Source of the DNA: Euryarchaeota archaeon UBA257 | Lineage (GTDB): Archaea; Thermoplasmatota; Poseidoniia; Poseidoniales; Thalassarchaeaceae | DNA length: 62,787 bases | Assembly (NCBI GenBank): GCA_002498985.1 | Contig: DAJO01000042.1 | Span: forward strand, 1 to 62,787 | Direction of reading: 5' to 3' | Part shown: in pieces, positions 36,435 through 46,486 of the stretch | Layout: the number at the start of each line of letters is the position of its first letter | Position numbering within the stretch: the first letter of the stretch is position 1 | The notes under the pieces: model-generated | The model's input: the letters and a program-made list of their open reading frames with translations, nothing else | Database searches by the model: none | What the model was told of the DNA's origin: nothing | Made by a program: the position numbers and the translations under genes

Positions 36435-37652
36435 TTAATTCCAATACGTTTCACGAATTTCTTGATTAGTTTCCATGCATAGTGTCACATCAGAAGGCCT
36501 TTCCGGTTGTATTAAATTCCCATTCAAATGATTAATCATTGGCTCCACATTAGACTCATTTACTACTCCCCAACCAATCTGTGTGCATGGAGCAACTGGA
36601 GATACGGGGGTAGTTCCAGAAAGGGGGTCCCAAGTATTGAATGATGGGTACCAGGCGGATAGATTTAGCGCATCTCTAATTTGTGCTTGTGAAATATTCA
36701 TATCATCTCCATTTACTAAATATCCACTTCTTAGATTTGGGTCTGCTCCTGAAGAGAAATCTCCCGATTCAGTTCTTAAGTGTTGAATTACCTTCGAAAG
36801 AAGCCCCGCAGTTCTTGGTGTTGCAAAAGAGGTACCGCTGGTTTCATGATAGCCATCAATATCATCATGGTTTGGTAACACTTGAGTCCAATCCGCAGCT
36901 ATATCTGGATATGAACCACTCATAGTTTCCTTCTGATCATCTCCCTCTTCTGCATATCCTGAGATTCCAATGCTCCAGGGTGGTCCTGCTGTCGAATCTT
37001 GAACTGCTGGCGAGGGTGAATTATCTGCAGCACCTGTATGAATTTTCTTCTCTTGTACAACTGCAATCTCAGTTGCATCTTCTATCCCTGGTACAGGAAT
37101 TGAGCCTATTGGCCCGAAACTAGTACTGATAATATCCACTAATGGTTGGTTAGCAGCCGCTAATACTGCAGCGTCACTGAATCCCTCAACAAAGAATATA
37201 ATGGCATCAGGATTTGCATCCAAAACTGCTCCTGTCACTGCGGTACCATGACCATCAGAGGGGTCATCTAGAATTGGTATTTCTGTATTATCATCAGGTG
37301 TTGTACCGATAATTTTTGTCCCAGGGAAATAAACTATGTCTGTAGAATTAATATTATCCCAACATGTTTCTTTATCGGCCTCATATCTTTCCTGCCAAGT
37401 CCCAGAAAATGTCAAATCACATGTCATTGTTACTCCCAAACCATCTAGAAGCCATTCCGGAAAAGTCTCATTTGTCCTAAAATGATCGTGATATACGTTG
37501 ATTCCAGTATCTACAGGCGCTACAACAGAATAATTTCTGAACATATCATCGTCTTCAATCAAAGTTTCATCTACAGAATCATCAGAGATACACCCGCTGA
37601 GTGATGCCGTAATCATTACCAAGACTAATGACAAACTAAGTTGTTTCATCAA
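36435..37652 (-). CDS. Subtilisin-family (S8) lipoprotein peptidase
   Basis: 405 residues. Lipobox S-L-S-G-C near residue 20 marks it as lipid-anchored and exterior. Catalytic triad segments are visible: Asp in V-D-T-G-I-N-V-Y-H-D, His in D-G-H-G-T-A-V-T-G, Ser in T-S-G-T-S-F-A-T-P. A disulfide-capable Cys pair is in the domain. It sits inside the molybdenum-hydroxylase gene run (between xdhC and the regulator) on the same strand. Exterior proteolysis of protein substrates is expected; no obvious link to the oxidoreductase. Confidence 0.88.
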   Translation of the reverse strand: MMKQLSLSLVLVMITASLSGCISDDSVDETLIEDDDMFRNYSVVAPVDTGINVYHDHFRTNETFPEWLLDGLGVTMTCDLTFSGTWQERYEADKETCWDNINSTDIVYFPGTKIIGTTPDDNTEIPILDDPSDGHGTAVTGAVLDANPDAIIFFVEGFSDAAVLAAANQPLVDIISTSFGPIGSIPVPGIEDATEIAVVQEKKIHTGAADNSPSPAVQDSTAGPPWSIGISGYAEEGDDQKETMSGSYPDIAADWTQVLPNHDDIDGYHETSGTSFATPRTAGLLSKVIQHLRTESGDFSSGADPNLRSGYLVNGDDMNISQAQIRDALNLSAWYPSFNTWDPLSGTTPVSPVAPCTQIGWGVVNESNVEPMINHLNGNLIQPERPSDVTLCMETNQEIRETYWN

Positions 37653-37675
37653 TCAACCGAGACGTTATTTCTTTT

Positions 37676-38521
37676 TCAGTTCTCCGTGTGAGTGATTTTT
37701 CTTTCTAATGCTAGAATCTCTGCACAGACCGCTAATCCAATTTCTTCAGGTGTTTCAGCACCAATGTCAATACCAATCGGACATCGTGCATTATTGAACC
37801 ATTCTTCGCGAACACCATCATCCATTGCCGCTTTCTTGAATGACTTCCATTTCGAGACTGATCCAATCGCTCCAATTCTAGGCCTTGAATCATCTTTTCG
37901 TAATTTCAGGAATCCTAACAATAATTCTTGATCTACTGACCAATCATGCCCTAACAATAGAATATCTGAAAATCGTTTTATAGATTCAGAATCTTCCGAT
38001 TCAAGAAAATCATTTGCATTCATTGAGATGTTTTCATTGGAGAATGGATATTTTTCAGCATTAGAATATTCTTTTCTAACGTCAAAAACAGAGTAATCCC
38101 AACCTAATGATTCGGCAACTAGTCCGACACATCTTCCTACATGCCCTCCACCTGCAATCAAAATATGAGGCATTGGTTCAATAATCTCCATACTCACTTT
38201 GACTTGCCCTCCACACAGGCTGTCAAGAGCTATGCCTTCTTTTCCTTTCGCATCCTTGTAAAGATAGAATGTTTCTATTAATCCACCTTTCTTCCGATTT
38301 ACTTTGTGTTCTTCATTTAATAATTGAATTAATTTTTTTTCGATTTTTAGTTCTAATCCCGCACCGCCTACGGTACCAAAGTTTTGCATTTTTGAATTAA
38401 TTGCTAGTTTTGCCCCAGGTTTACCAGGAACACTTCCTTTTGCAGAGACAATTGTTGCGATGGCGACCCTGTGACCCTGTTTTACTTCATCCAATGCCCA
38501 AGACAAAACATGAACTGACAT
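37676..38521 (-). CDS. xdhC: XdhC/CoxI-family molybdenum cofactor insertion protein
   Basis: 281 residues. N-terminal XdhC_CoxI segment R-V-A-I-A-T-I-V-S-A-K-G-S-V-P-G-K-P-G-A-K; central D-S-L-C-G-G-Q-V; Rossmann motif I-A-G-G-G-H-V-G-R-C-V-G near residue 120 and the C-terminal P-I-G-I-D-I-G-A-E-T-P-E-E-I segment. Family members bind the molybdenum cofactor, oversee its sulfuration and deliver it to hydroxylases such as the one encoded downstream. Confidence 0.93.
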   Translation of the reverse strand: MSVHVLSWALDEVKQGHRVAIATIVSAKGSVPGKPGAKLAINSKMQNFGTVGGAGLELKIEKKLIQLLNEEHKVNRKKGGLIETFYLYKDAKGKEGIALDSLCGGQVKVSMEIIEPMPHILIAGGGHVGRCVGLVAESLGWDYSVFDVRKEYSNAEKYPFSNENISMNANDFLESEDSESIKRFSDILLLGHDWSVDQELLLGFLKLRKDDSRPRIGAIGSVSKWKSFKKAAMDDGVREEWFNNARCPIGIDIGAETPEEIGLAVCAEILALERKITHTEN

Positions 38522-38577
38522 ATACCTCTGAGGGGGCCCTATACTTTTTGATTTTGTATATCATTGTCAGGAAACAA

Positions 38578-39156
38578 TCACAAATCATGTTCAATAGTAA
38601 TTTCTCTTAGTTTTTCTAAATCTTCAGGAAAATCTATGTTTAGGTGTAAGAACTCATCATCCACTTCGACTTTTATTGGATTGATAATATCTCGGAGAGG
38701 AGTTGAAGGATTACTTGAAAGAATTTTTTCACAATCCTCTTTAGATAAAATTACTGGGTGTCCACCTTTACCATTCTTACTGGGACAACATGTATTTTCC
38801 GAATTAATTAATTTTTCAATAGTTGTATTTGAGAACCCTGGCCGGTCTACTGGAACTATCAGGCATCTTTCGCTTTCAAGTTCCTTAATTCCACATTGTA
38901 TGCTCCCAGTTCTGCCACTCTCTGGCTGAGTATTAATGACTACCTTCTCGCCTAACTTTTCCATTTCATTAAATAATTCTGCTCGAGTAACAATAATTAT
39001 TCTCAATTTTTTTTGCTTTAATTTTCTAATTAATATCTGAATCAATGATTCGCCATGAATATCAACCAATGCTTTAGGTTCTCCTAGTCTTTTACTGGCA
39101 CCTGCAGTAAGTAGAATTGCATCTATTTGGCTCAAACTAACCACTGTTTTCATCAT
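38578..39156 (-). CDS. mocA: MobA/MocA-like molybdopterin nucleotidyltransferase
   Basis: 192 residues. Nucleotide-binding N-terminus L-L-T-A-G-A-S-K-R-L-G-E-P-K-A-L, then G-S-I-Q-C-G-I, the metal-binding V-P-V-D-R-P-G and G-H-P-V-I. Position beside xdhC and a molybdenum hydroxylase points to MocA (CTP, making molybdopterin cytosine dinucleotide), the cofactor form used by this enzyme family. ATG 39156 overlaps the end of the preceding subtilase gene by 20 bases. Confidence 0.88.
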   Translation of the reverse strand: MMKTVVSLSQIDAILLTAGASKRLGEPKALVDIHGESLIQILIRKLKQKKLRIIIVTRAELFNEMEKLGEKVVINTQPESGRTGSIQCGIKELESERCLIVPVDRPGFSNTTIEKLINSENTCCPSKNGKGGHPVILSKEDCEKILSSNPSTPLRDIINPIKVEVDDEFLHLNIDFPEDLEKLREITIEHDL

Positions 39157-41125
39157 CTATTTGAGTTTCTAAATCTTCAATCCAATCTTCCATTTCTTCT
39201 TCAATTTGTTCCTCAGAAAATACTCCGGATCCTTTCAATTTCATTGTTGTAACAGTCAGAGCAACAAATAAAATTATTACTAAAACAGATAATAATCCTG
39301 TTATCAGTGCCATGTTACTAGATCCGCTACTACTACTTTTTTCTATTTTTTCTTCTCCGATTACAGTTATATCAACAGCCAAATTTGTTGATGCTCTATC
39401 TTCAGTAATTGCTCTAACAAGTAATACTTGATTACCTTCAACAGTATTGTTTGGGAGATATTGTAGCCTATCGACAAGTAACGAATGAGTAACTGCAAAA
39501 GTCAATTCATTTACATCAAAATCTGCTAAATCCATCCAGTTGTCTCTCATATCCCATGTTCTCCATTGCACTCTTGTAGCTCCACCTTCAACATTGAATT
39601 CTACTTCTTCTCCTTGAGTTAAATGGACTCTATTATCTTCTCCTATTTCATTAATTAATGTCACATTTAGAGTAAGTGATAATTCGTATACTTTGTTTGC
39701 AGCCTCCATAACTGACGGTATTGAATTAACATGTCCATGTCCATACACATTATTTTGTCTATTTTTTGGAATATTATCTTCAGCACATGGCTCATTTGCC
39801 AGCATATAATGACATTCTCTGTAAGTCGCAGTTTCCTGCATAATGTTTCTGATATCAAATGGGGATAAATCGGGATTCGCTTGATACATCAAAGCCGCTA
39901 ATCCCGCTGCACCAGGTGTTGCCATACTTGTTCCTGATTTACTTGTATATCCGTTACCTGTATTGTAGTCTGGCGCCATAACACTACTTCCAACAAAAGC
40001 AATATTTGGTTTGACTCTACCTTCTTCAGTAGGGCCTTGGCTGGAATAAACTGCTATCGCAGTATTTTTATCTAGTGATCCAACAGTAATCACATCTTCA
40101 GCAGAGCCCGGAGTCCCGATTTGAGCACTGAATACACTATTACCTGCAGCAATGAATAATGCAACCCCTTCTCTCATCATTTCATTACCCATTCTGTTAA
40201 CAGATTCTTCTTCGGATGAAGTCCACTCAATAGCTCCAGGGCCACCAAGACTCATACTCGCAGCTCTGATATTGAATATGTGCCTCTTCTCTACAGTCCA
40301 TTCCATACCCGCCATGACGGTTGCAAAAGAGCCAGAACCACCAGAGTCAAGCACTTTAACTCCGACAAGTTGAGCCATTGGAGCAACACCCTTGTATTGG
40401 TAATCTGGCGCACCAGTTCCTGCAGTTATTCCTGCACAATGTGTGCCATGTCCTTGATCATCATACGCTTTCACTTCTGTGCCGTTAGTTAGTTCAGGGG
40501 TATTAACTGGGTCATAAAATGCTATTACTTTAGGGTCATTTGTGCTGTTGTCATCGTCAATATCATCTAAACCAACATGATCGCTATCGATCCCGGTATC
40601 TATTATCGCGACTACACTTCCTGTTCCTGTGTATCCAGTGTCTTGCCATACTTGTGTGACGTCATGAATCTCATTTACATCATTCATTTGAATCTCTAAT
40701 CTTCCATCCAACTCAACGAAAACAACTCCAGGTAATTCTACAATTTTCGTGACTAAATCTATGTCTACTTTACCTGCTATGCTGTCTATTAACCAGTATC
40801 TAAATTGGACTTCGAAAGATACATGTTGTTCCAGCATTCTTTCATCTTCTATCGTTGGAGTATGATCAAAATCTACAATTACGCTAATTCTATTATTTTC
40901 ATCAAGATAATCATAATGGCTACTTTCTGGAGCCATCCAAATAGCATCATGAATTCTATCTTTGTTGGTGTCCATATTCGTATTTTCCCACCAATTTAGT
41001 TCTTGTTCGGATTCTTTCCTATCATCTTCTTCCAATGATGCAGAAGACGCTATTAATGGTACAACCAATAATCCTAGAATCATAACCGCAGTAATTCTTC
41101 TGACAAAATTCACTCTTTCGCTCAT
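39137..41125 (-). CDS. Secreted subtilisin-family (S8) peptidase with C-terminal anchor
   Basis: 662 residues. Signal peptide (M-I-L-G-L-L-V-V-P-L-I-A-S-S-A), an inhibitor-I9-like propeptide near 80-145, then the catalytic domain: Asp in I-I-D-T-G-I-D-S-D-H, His in D-Q-G-H-G-T-H-C-A-G, oxyanion Asn in A-A-G-N-S, and Ser in S-G-T-S-M-A-T-P-G-A-A-G. A beta domain follows, then one helix near 605-630 and an acidic cytoplasmic tail. Fits a cell-surface protease of a protein-degrading heterotroph. Likely TATA at 41185-41196 on this strand. Confidence 0.93.
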   Translation of the reverse strand: MSERVNFVRRITAVMILGLLVVPLIASSASLEEDDRKESEQELNWWENTNMDTNKDRIHDAIWMAPESSHYDYLDENNRISVIVDFDHTPTIEDERMLEQHVSFEVQFRYWLIDSIAGKVDIDLVTKIVELPGVVFVELDGRLEIQMNDVNEIHDVTQVWQDTGYTGTGSVVAIIDTGIDSDHVGLDDIDDDNSTNDPKVIAFYDPVNTPELTNGTEVKAYDDQGHGTHCAGITAGTGAPDYQYKGVAPMAQLVGVKVLDSGGSGSFATVMAGMEWTVEKRHIFNIRAASMSLGGPGAIEWTSSEEESVNRMGNEMMREGVALFIAAGNSVFSAQIGTPGSAEDVITVGSLDKNTAIAVYSSQGPTEEGRVKPNIAFVGSSVMAPDYNTGNGYTSKSGTSMATPGAAGLAALMYQANPDLSPFDIRNIMQETATYRECHYMLANEPCAEDNIPKNRQNNVYGHGHVNSIPSVMEAANKVYELSLTLNVTLINEIGEDNRVHLTQGEEVEFNVEGGATRVQWRTWDMRDNWMDLADFDVNELTFAVTHSLLVDRLQYLPNNTVEGNQVLLVRAITEDRASTNLAVDITVIGEEKIEKSSSSGSSNMALITGLLSVLVIILFVALTVTTMKLKGSGVFSEEQIEEEMEDWIEDLETQIDDENSG

Positions 41126-41200
41126 ATTATCAAACGTTCGGAGTATTCCATAAGTATTGAATGAACCGGTTTAGTGTTCCTACAAAAATTATAATTAGAT

Positions 41201-42343
41201 TCATTTTTGAAGCATTTCTCTACTTATTATTAATCGCTGAATTTGACTTGACCCCTCAAATATTTGTACAACCTTTGCCCCTCGCATTCTTCTAGCTACG
41301 GGGTACTCTTCTGAATATCCATAACCTCCAAAAATTTGCACTGCATCAGTAGTTACTTCCATAGCCATATCTGCAGCAAATCTTTTTGCATGTGCAGCCT
41401 CTAAGGTATTACTTTCTCCAGAATCCGATTTCATTGCGGCTTTCCAGACTAACATTCTAGCGGCTTCAATCTTTGTTGCCATATCTGCTATCATGAAAGA
41501 GATTGCTTGATGCCTAATTATAGGTTTATTGAATGCATTTCTTTCACTAGCATAGGCGATTGCTTCTTCCATAGCGCCTCTGGCGTTCCCTACTGCATGA
41601 GATGAGATACTCGGCCTTGAAAGATCGAAAGCCTTCATTGCATTCATCCAACCATCATTTTCCTTTCCACCAATTAGATTTTCTGCTGGCACTCGAACAT
41701 CATTAAATGTCACAGATCTTGTATCAGAACAACGCTGACCCATGTTTTCTTCTTTTTTACCCAATTCTACACCCTCAAGATTTGAATCAACAATAAATCC
41801 GCTCATACCTTTGTATCCCAGATTTTTGTCGGTATATGCAAGTACAAAAAACCAGTCTGCATGACCTGCACCAGTAATCCACATTTTTTGTCCGTTAATG
41901 ATATATTCATCTCCATCTTTAATTGCCTCAGTTTGTATTGCTTGAACATCGCTTCCTGCACCGGGTTCGGTTACGCAATAGGCTGCTATCTTGCCATCAG
42001 TTACCATTCTGAGATATTTTTCTTTTTGAGCTTCAGTACCACCAGTAATTAGTGGGTATGATGCTAGCATTGAACTTCCAGCAGCAGTTGCAAATCCAGG
42101 GTCTCCAAATCCAAACTCTTCCAAGACTAATACTTCTTCAAATGAACCCATTCCTCCTCCACCATATTCTTCAGGTATTTTTAGAGTCAATAGACCGAGC
42201 TCATTCGCCTTAGAAATTGCTTCTTTGGGATAGACACTTTCTTTATCCCATTGAGCAGCATTTGGTTTTATTTCTTCATTGGCAAAATCACGTGCTAATT
42301 CTTGTAGCATTTGCTGTTCATCAGTCAAATCGAAGTTAACCAT
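41201..42343 (-). CDS. Acyl-CoA dehydrogenase
   Basis: 380 residues. FAD-dependent alpha,beta-desaturation of acyl-CoA. N-terminal F-D-L-T-D-E-Q-Q; C-V-T-E-P-G-A-G-S-D-V flavin/substrate motif; Q-I-F-G-G-Y-G-Y-S-E-E-Y-P; catalytic Glu in I-F-E-G-S-S-Q-I-Q near residue 366. Length and motifs match short-chain/butyryl or branched-chain members. Start ATG 42343 chosen because the family begins at this point. No partner thiolase or hydratase in the window. Confidence 0.93.
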   Translation of the reverse strand: MVNFDLTDEQQMLQELARDFANEEIKPNAAQWDKESVYPKEAISKANELGLLTLKIPEEYGGGGMGSFEEVLVLEEFGFGDPGFATAAGSSMLASYPLITGGTEAQKEKYLRMVTDGKIAAYCVTEPGAGSDVQAIQTEAIKDGDEYIINGQKMWITGAGHADWFFVLAYTDKNLGYKGMSGFIVDSNLEGVELGKKEENMGQRCSDTRSVTFNDVRVPAENLIGGKENDGWMNAMKAFDLSRPSISSHAVGNARGAMEEAIAYASERNAFNKPIIRHQAISFMIADMATKIEAARMLVWKAAMKSDSGESNTLEAAHAKRFAADMAMEVTTDAVQIFGGYGYSEEYPVARRMRGAKVVQIFEGSSQIQRLIISREMLQK

Positions 42344-42391
42344 GGTGCTCGCAAGCGGCAATAAGACTTAGCCGTTCTGCTCAGATATTTT

Positions 42392-43366
42392 TCATAATGT
42401 GTAGAGTAATACCATGTATGACAAGTAACCAATGACCATAGTCACACCCAATGTTTTAGTTATTTTACGTTCATTTAACAACATTATAGCAACCAGTCCA
42501 GAGGTTATCATTACTATCCATATATCTCTCCCTGCAAATTCTTCTGATACTATGATTCCTCCTGCATAGGCTGATGAAATACCTAGTATCCCGAGAATAT
42601 TTATCACATTTGAACCCAAGACATTCCCAATTGCTACACCTTTGTGTCCCCTTAAAGCAGCAACCATAGTTACTGCTAATTCAGGAAGAGACGTACCCAA
42701 AGCAATTACACTAAGGCCAACTATTGATTCTGAAATTCCAAATGAATCTGCAATTCCCTTCGAACCTTCAATCAGTAATTCTGCTCCCAAGACAATCATC
42801 GCTCCACCTAAAATCGTCACTATCATTGCCAACAGCATATTCTCTCCCATCCAAGTTTCTTCTAACTCTTCATCCAGTCCTAATTTTTTCGAATAATTAT
42901 ATGAATATGCATAATAGCTTATTAGAGCAATAACCATTAAAATACCAATTATTTGAGTTACTTCACCCATTAGTACTGTGAAAAGTAAAATTATTGATGC
43001 CATAATTACTGCCATAGCGTCTTTCTTAATTCCTACTCCAGGTTTATCGCAGGCTCCTAGCATAGCAGCAGTTCCTAGAACTAACATTACATTGGCAACG
43101 TTCGAGCCGAGGACTCCTCCGACTGCTAAATCAACAAGATCTTGATTATTACTACTAACGGCATTCAAAGTGACTGCTAATTCTGGCAGTGACGTCCCTA
43201 CTGCCACTATTGTAAAACCAATTAATAGGGGTGAAACATTCATTTTTCTTGCAATTGTAATTGCTCCCTGAACTACACTTTCTCCACCAAATATCAAGAA
43301 AATAAAACCAAGTATTACTAAAACTAAATCGGGTAGGTCTGACAGAAAACTCAACATTATAATCAC
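42392..43366 (-). CDS. Na+/Ca2+ antiporter-family cation exchanger
   Basis: 324 residues, about ten transmembrane helices in two inverted halves. Both signature alpha-repeats are present: V-A-V-G-T-S-L-P-E-L-A-V-T near residue 55 and I-A-L-G-T-S-L-P-E-L-A-V-T near residue 220, each with a matching G-S-N-V-x-N segment. Matches the CaxA/YrbG family that exports Ca2+ in exchange for Na+. Four bases separate its start from the stop of the upstream E1 gene. Confidence 0.93.
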   Translation of the reverse strand: MIIMLSFLSDLPDLVLVILGFIFLIFGGESVVQGAITIARKMNVSPLLIGFTIVAVGTSLPELAVTLNAVSSNNQDLVDLAVGGVLGSNVANVMLVLGTAAMLGACDKPGVGIKKDAMAVIMASIILLFTVLMGEVTQIIGILMVIALISYYAYSYNYSKKLGLDEELEETWMGENMLLAMIVTILGGAMIVLGAELLIEGSKGIADSFGISESIVGLSVIALGTSLPELAVTMVAALRGHKGVAIGNVLGSNVINILGILGISSAYAGGIIVSEEFAGRDIWIVMITSGLVAIMLLNERKITKTLGVTMVIGYLSYMVLLYTL

Positions 43367-43370
43367 TTAT

Positions 43371-46238
43371 TTATTTACACATTCTTTTTGCATGTCTTAA
43401 TACAAGATCTACTGTAGGTATTGTGTAATCCTCCAATGTGGGCGAAAATGGAACTGGCGTATCTAAAGCGCCTATTACTACAGGTGGAGATTCCATATCC
43501 CAAAAACTTTCTTCCATTACTCTGCTACTAATTGTATGCCCCAAACCTCCTGTATATTGGGACTCTTGTAGGACAATCATTTTCTTTGTTTTCATGACTG
43601 ATTGAATACAAGTTTTTGAGTCAAACGGAAGTATCGTTCTTAGATCGACAATTTCTATTTCTATACCCTCTTTCGCCATTAATTCAGCGGCCTTAAGAGC
43701 TACATGGACCATTGCTCCCCAAGTAATAATTGTCAAATCTTTTCCGCCTCTGATAACTTTAGCTTTACCAATTGAAGAATCATTATTTTCTAATCTCTCT
43801 TTTACTGATTCTGTATCGATAATCTGATTTATTGAGTCACCCCATCCAGTCTTCCCTCCACCTAATCCATATAATCCAAGATGTTCAAGAAATACAACAG
43901 GGTCATTTAATTCATGAGACTCAATCAATAAGTCATATGCATCTTGTGGGTTGCTTGGGAATACAATTGTCAAGCCAGGGTCGTTCATAAACCAAGATTC
44001 AATCATATTAGCATGAAACGGGCCACTCCTTGTTTTAGCTCCCAGAGGTATTCTGATTGTTAACGGTACATCTGCACCCCATCTCCATCTTAGTTGTGCC
44101 GCATTATTCACGAGGGCGTTCATAGCCAATGCTGCGAATCCACCAAATTGTATTTCGGCTACTGGTCTCATACCGCCTAATGCAGCACCCGTTGCTGAAT
44201 TAATTATGATTGATTCAGAAAGAGGCATATCTAGAAGTTTATCTGAATGGCCTTTTGCTTTGAGGGGGATATTCATCCCAAAAGCACCAGCAACTTCCAT
44301 ATCTTCTCCCATGAACACGATATCATTCCCATGCCTTTCAGCTAATGCTACCATCGCATTTTGTATCGCACGACTATATGTTGAGGAATTTGATGCATTA
44401 GAAAACTCAATTGCTAAATCTCCATCTTTTAGTGGGCCAGATAAAATCTCTCCTGCCTCTTTTTCAAATCTTTCAAATTGTTCGGTATGAGTCTCAGCAT
44501 CATGTCTTGATGTGACTCCTTTTGTCACAGTATTTCCTTCAGGCCAAGGCATCTCTTCCATTTCCTTTCTAGCAGCATCTACGATAGCCTGTTCTTCTTC
44601 CTCCATAGAAATTAACTGTTTTTCATTCGCTCCGATTGATAAACAATAATCTCTGTGATTGGGGAGTGGATCTTTTTCAGCCCAATACGATAATAACTCA
44701 CGGCCAACATAACCTGGAGGATTCCCTGTTACAGAACCTAGGTACAAATCATCATGATGATGAGCGTGTCCGCATCCTCTCATTGTTTCTACATGGATTA
44801 GAGTAGGTCCACCTCCATCCAATGCGTATTCTCTACTCGCTGCTGTTGATGCGTGGAATTGAAGTGGATCTGATCCATCAATTGTCCAAGAGGGTATTCC
44901 CATTGCATGACCTTTGTCACCAAATGTCTCTGCTCCTGACTGGCCGACTGTGAATGTATCTAAAGCGATTTGATTATTTTGTATCATAAATGCAATTGGT
45001 AAACCTCTTGCGCCTGCTAAATTCATCGCCTCCCAAAATTCTCCATTGCTGCTACATCCCTCTCCAACAGGGGCCAAATGAAACCGATTAATTCTCAATA
45101 GTTTAGCAGCAAGAGCAACGCCTGTAGCCGTGGCACTAGCAATTGGGAGGGGTGCTGTTGGAGGTAGAACTCCCTTCTCCCAATTTCCTATGTGTAGATC
45201 TCTTCCTCCTGAGTCTAAGTTACCTCCGTCCATATATGAGCCAGACTTCCCCATTTGCGCAGCAAATATTTCCAAAGGAGTTTGCCCTACTGCTAATGCT
45301 AAACCTACATCTCTAATCATTGGTGCAATAATATCTGCTTGATGTCTATTTTCGGGTGGTAAATCAATCGCCTTATTTAGAGATGTAGCGCAACCAACGA
45401 CTCCTTCTTGCCAAGTTGATCTGAAACCTTTTCCCCCGAACTTTCCTCCATCTGGGGTACTGATTCCGTTACTGAATAAATCTTTCAAATGTTCATCCAT
45501 AGCTCTAGTTCTAGTCATCCATCTTTGCCATTGCAAATGTGTATCTAAATCAACACTTGAAGCGTAAGCAACTCTTCTGAGACATAGTCTGATATCTCTC
45601 ATAAACCTCTTTTTTCTTCTTTTTAGGTATAATTCAGTATCTCTCATTGGAATGACTTCATCGCCTTCAATAATAGATAATTCTGGCTTCCAAATTCGTT
45701 CATCTAAAGATTTTGACACCTCTTGGCAGAATTGCTTTGTTAACTGATGGTATGTATCTCCATTAAATTGAGTCGGTAGTTGCATACTCATCCATACTTC
45801 TGAAATCAGTTCTAGGTAGCCATCATGTCTTTCGGCTACGAAGCGTAGTAATTCTTTCCTCACCTTTTCCTCGGGTAATTTCTTTGTGAAAAGTAAAGCA
45901 TTCTTCGGGGCCCAGTCTAGTCCCCAAATTGGAGGGAGTTGCTCTTGAGTAGCCTTCTCTGATTTTGTTCTAGTTACTCCATCCCCCTGGGTCTTGTTGT
46001 TCCTTTTCTTAGCTTCTTCAATTATTTTTCCAAAATCTATAGTCGGGTCTCTTTCCCAAATTTGATAATTTCGTTTCCTGCCTTTCCCAGAATTAGAGCG
46101 ATTGAGGGTGACTCTAGCTCTCTTGTCACAATTACTGCATTTTCGATCTATTTGATTCGTATCTTGATCCCTAGTTTTCCAGGGTTCATGATTGCCACAT
46201 TCTGGGCATAGCCAAATTCCTTGCCTGGCTATGCTCAC
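43371..46238 (-). CDS. 2-oxoacid dehydrogenase E1 alpha-beta fusion with N-terminal zinc ribbon
   Basis: 955 residues. Residues 1-45 are a zinc ribbon (C11-x2-C14 ... C34-x2-C37) followed by a basic linker. The E1 alpha part has the thiamine diphosphate motif G-E-G-C-S-S-N-G-E-F...N-N. The E1 beta part begins near 630 (S-T-Y-S-R-A-I-Q-N-A-M) with F-M-G-E-D, and the C-terminal transketolase domain I-T-W-G-A-M-V-H-V-A. Thus a single-chain pyruvate- or branched-chain-type dehydrogenase E1. No E2 or E3 gene nearby. Start is GTG 46238. The zinc ribbon is not a normal part of this enzyme. Confidence 0.88.
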   Translation of the reverse strand: MSIARQGIWLCPECGNHEPWKTRDQDTNQIDRKCSNCDKRARVTLNRSNSGKGRKRNYQIWERDPTIDFGKIIEEAKKRNNKTQGDGVTRTKSEKATQEQLPPIWGLDWAPKNALLFTKKLPEEKVRKELLRFVAERHDGYLELISEVWMSMQLPTQFNGDTYHQLTKQFCQEVSKSLDERIWKPELSIIEGDEVIPMRDTELYLKRRKKRFMRDIRLCLRRVAYASSVDLDTHLQWQRWMTRTRAMDEHLKDLFSNGISTPDGGKFGGKGFRSTWQEGVVGCATSLNKAIDLPPENRHQADIIAPMIRDVGLALAVGQTPLEIFAAQMGKSGSYMDGGNLDSGGRDLHIGNWEKGVLPPTAPLPIASATATGVALAAKLLRINRFHLAPVGEGCSSNGEFWEAMNLAGARGLPIAFMIQNNQIALDTFTVGQSGAETFGDKGHAMGIPSWTIDGSDPLQFHASTAASREYALDGGGPTLIHVETMRGCGHAHHHDDLYLGSVTGNPPGYVGRELLSYWAEKDPLPNHRDYCLSIGANEKQLISMEEEEQAIVDAARKEMEEMPWPEGNTVTKGVTSRHDAETHTEQFERFEKEAGEILSGPLKDGDLAIEFSNASNSSTYSRAIQNAMVALAERHGNDIVFMGEDMEVAGAFGMNIPLKAKGHSDKLLDMPLSESIIINSATGAALGGMRPVAEIQFGGFAALAMNALVNNAAQLRWRWGADVPLTIRIPLGAKTRSGPFHANMIESWFMNDPGLTIVFPSNPQDAYDLLIESHELNDPVVFLEHLGLYGLGGGKTGWGDSINQIIDTESVKERLENNDSSIGKAKVIRGGKDLTIITWGAMVHVALKAAELMAKEGIEIEIVDLRTILPFDSKTCIQSVMKTKKMIVLQESQYTGGLGHTISSRVMEESFWDMESPPVVIGALDTPVPFSPTLEDYTIPTVDLVLRHAKRMCK

Positions 46239-46290
46239 GTATCTCCGAAATTCATCAAGTACTACAACTAATCGCTCTCAAAGGTTCAAA

Positions 46291-46486
46291 TGTGGTATTT
46301 ATTTATTAATTGTGGTATTAAGACTCTTATCTTAGAGATATTTTATTGTTAATTACCGTATTTAAACAATTGACTGCAATAATTAATACCTTAATTAAAA
46401 TAAATACCGCTATTATCGGAGACAATGTAGATAAAATTACTTCGATACCATAATTAAACGATGCACTAAGTATATATTTACCGCAA
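46291..46486. repeat. Cluster of seven copies of a TAATACCRYA-like motif in both orientations
   Basis: In the AT-rich gap upstream of the E1 gene: TGTGGTATTTA (46291) and TGTGGTATTAA (46311), exactly 20 bases apart, are the reverse complement of TAAATACCACA/TTAATACCACA. Related forms on the plus strand are ATTACCGTA (46352), TTAATACCTTA (46383), TAAATACCGCT (46401), TCGATACCATA (46442) and ATTTACCGCAA (46476). Spacing is about 20-40 bases. Most likely a multi-site regulator-binding region for the minus-strand E1 gene. Confidence 0.5.
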
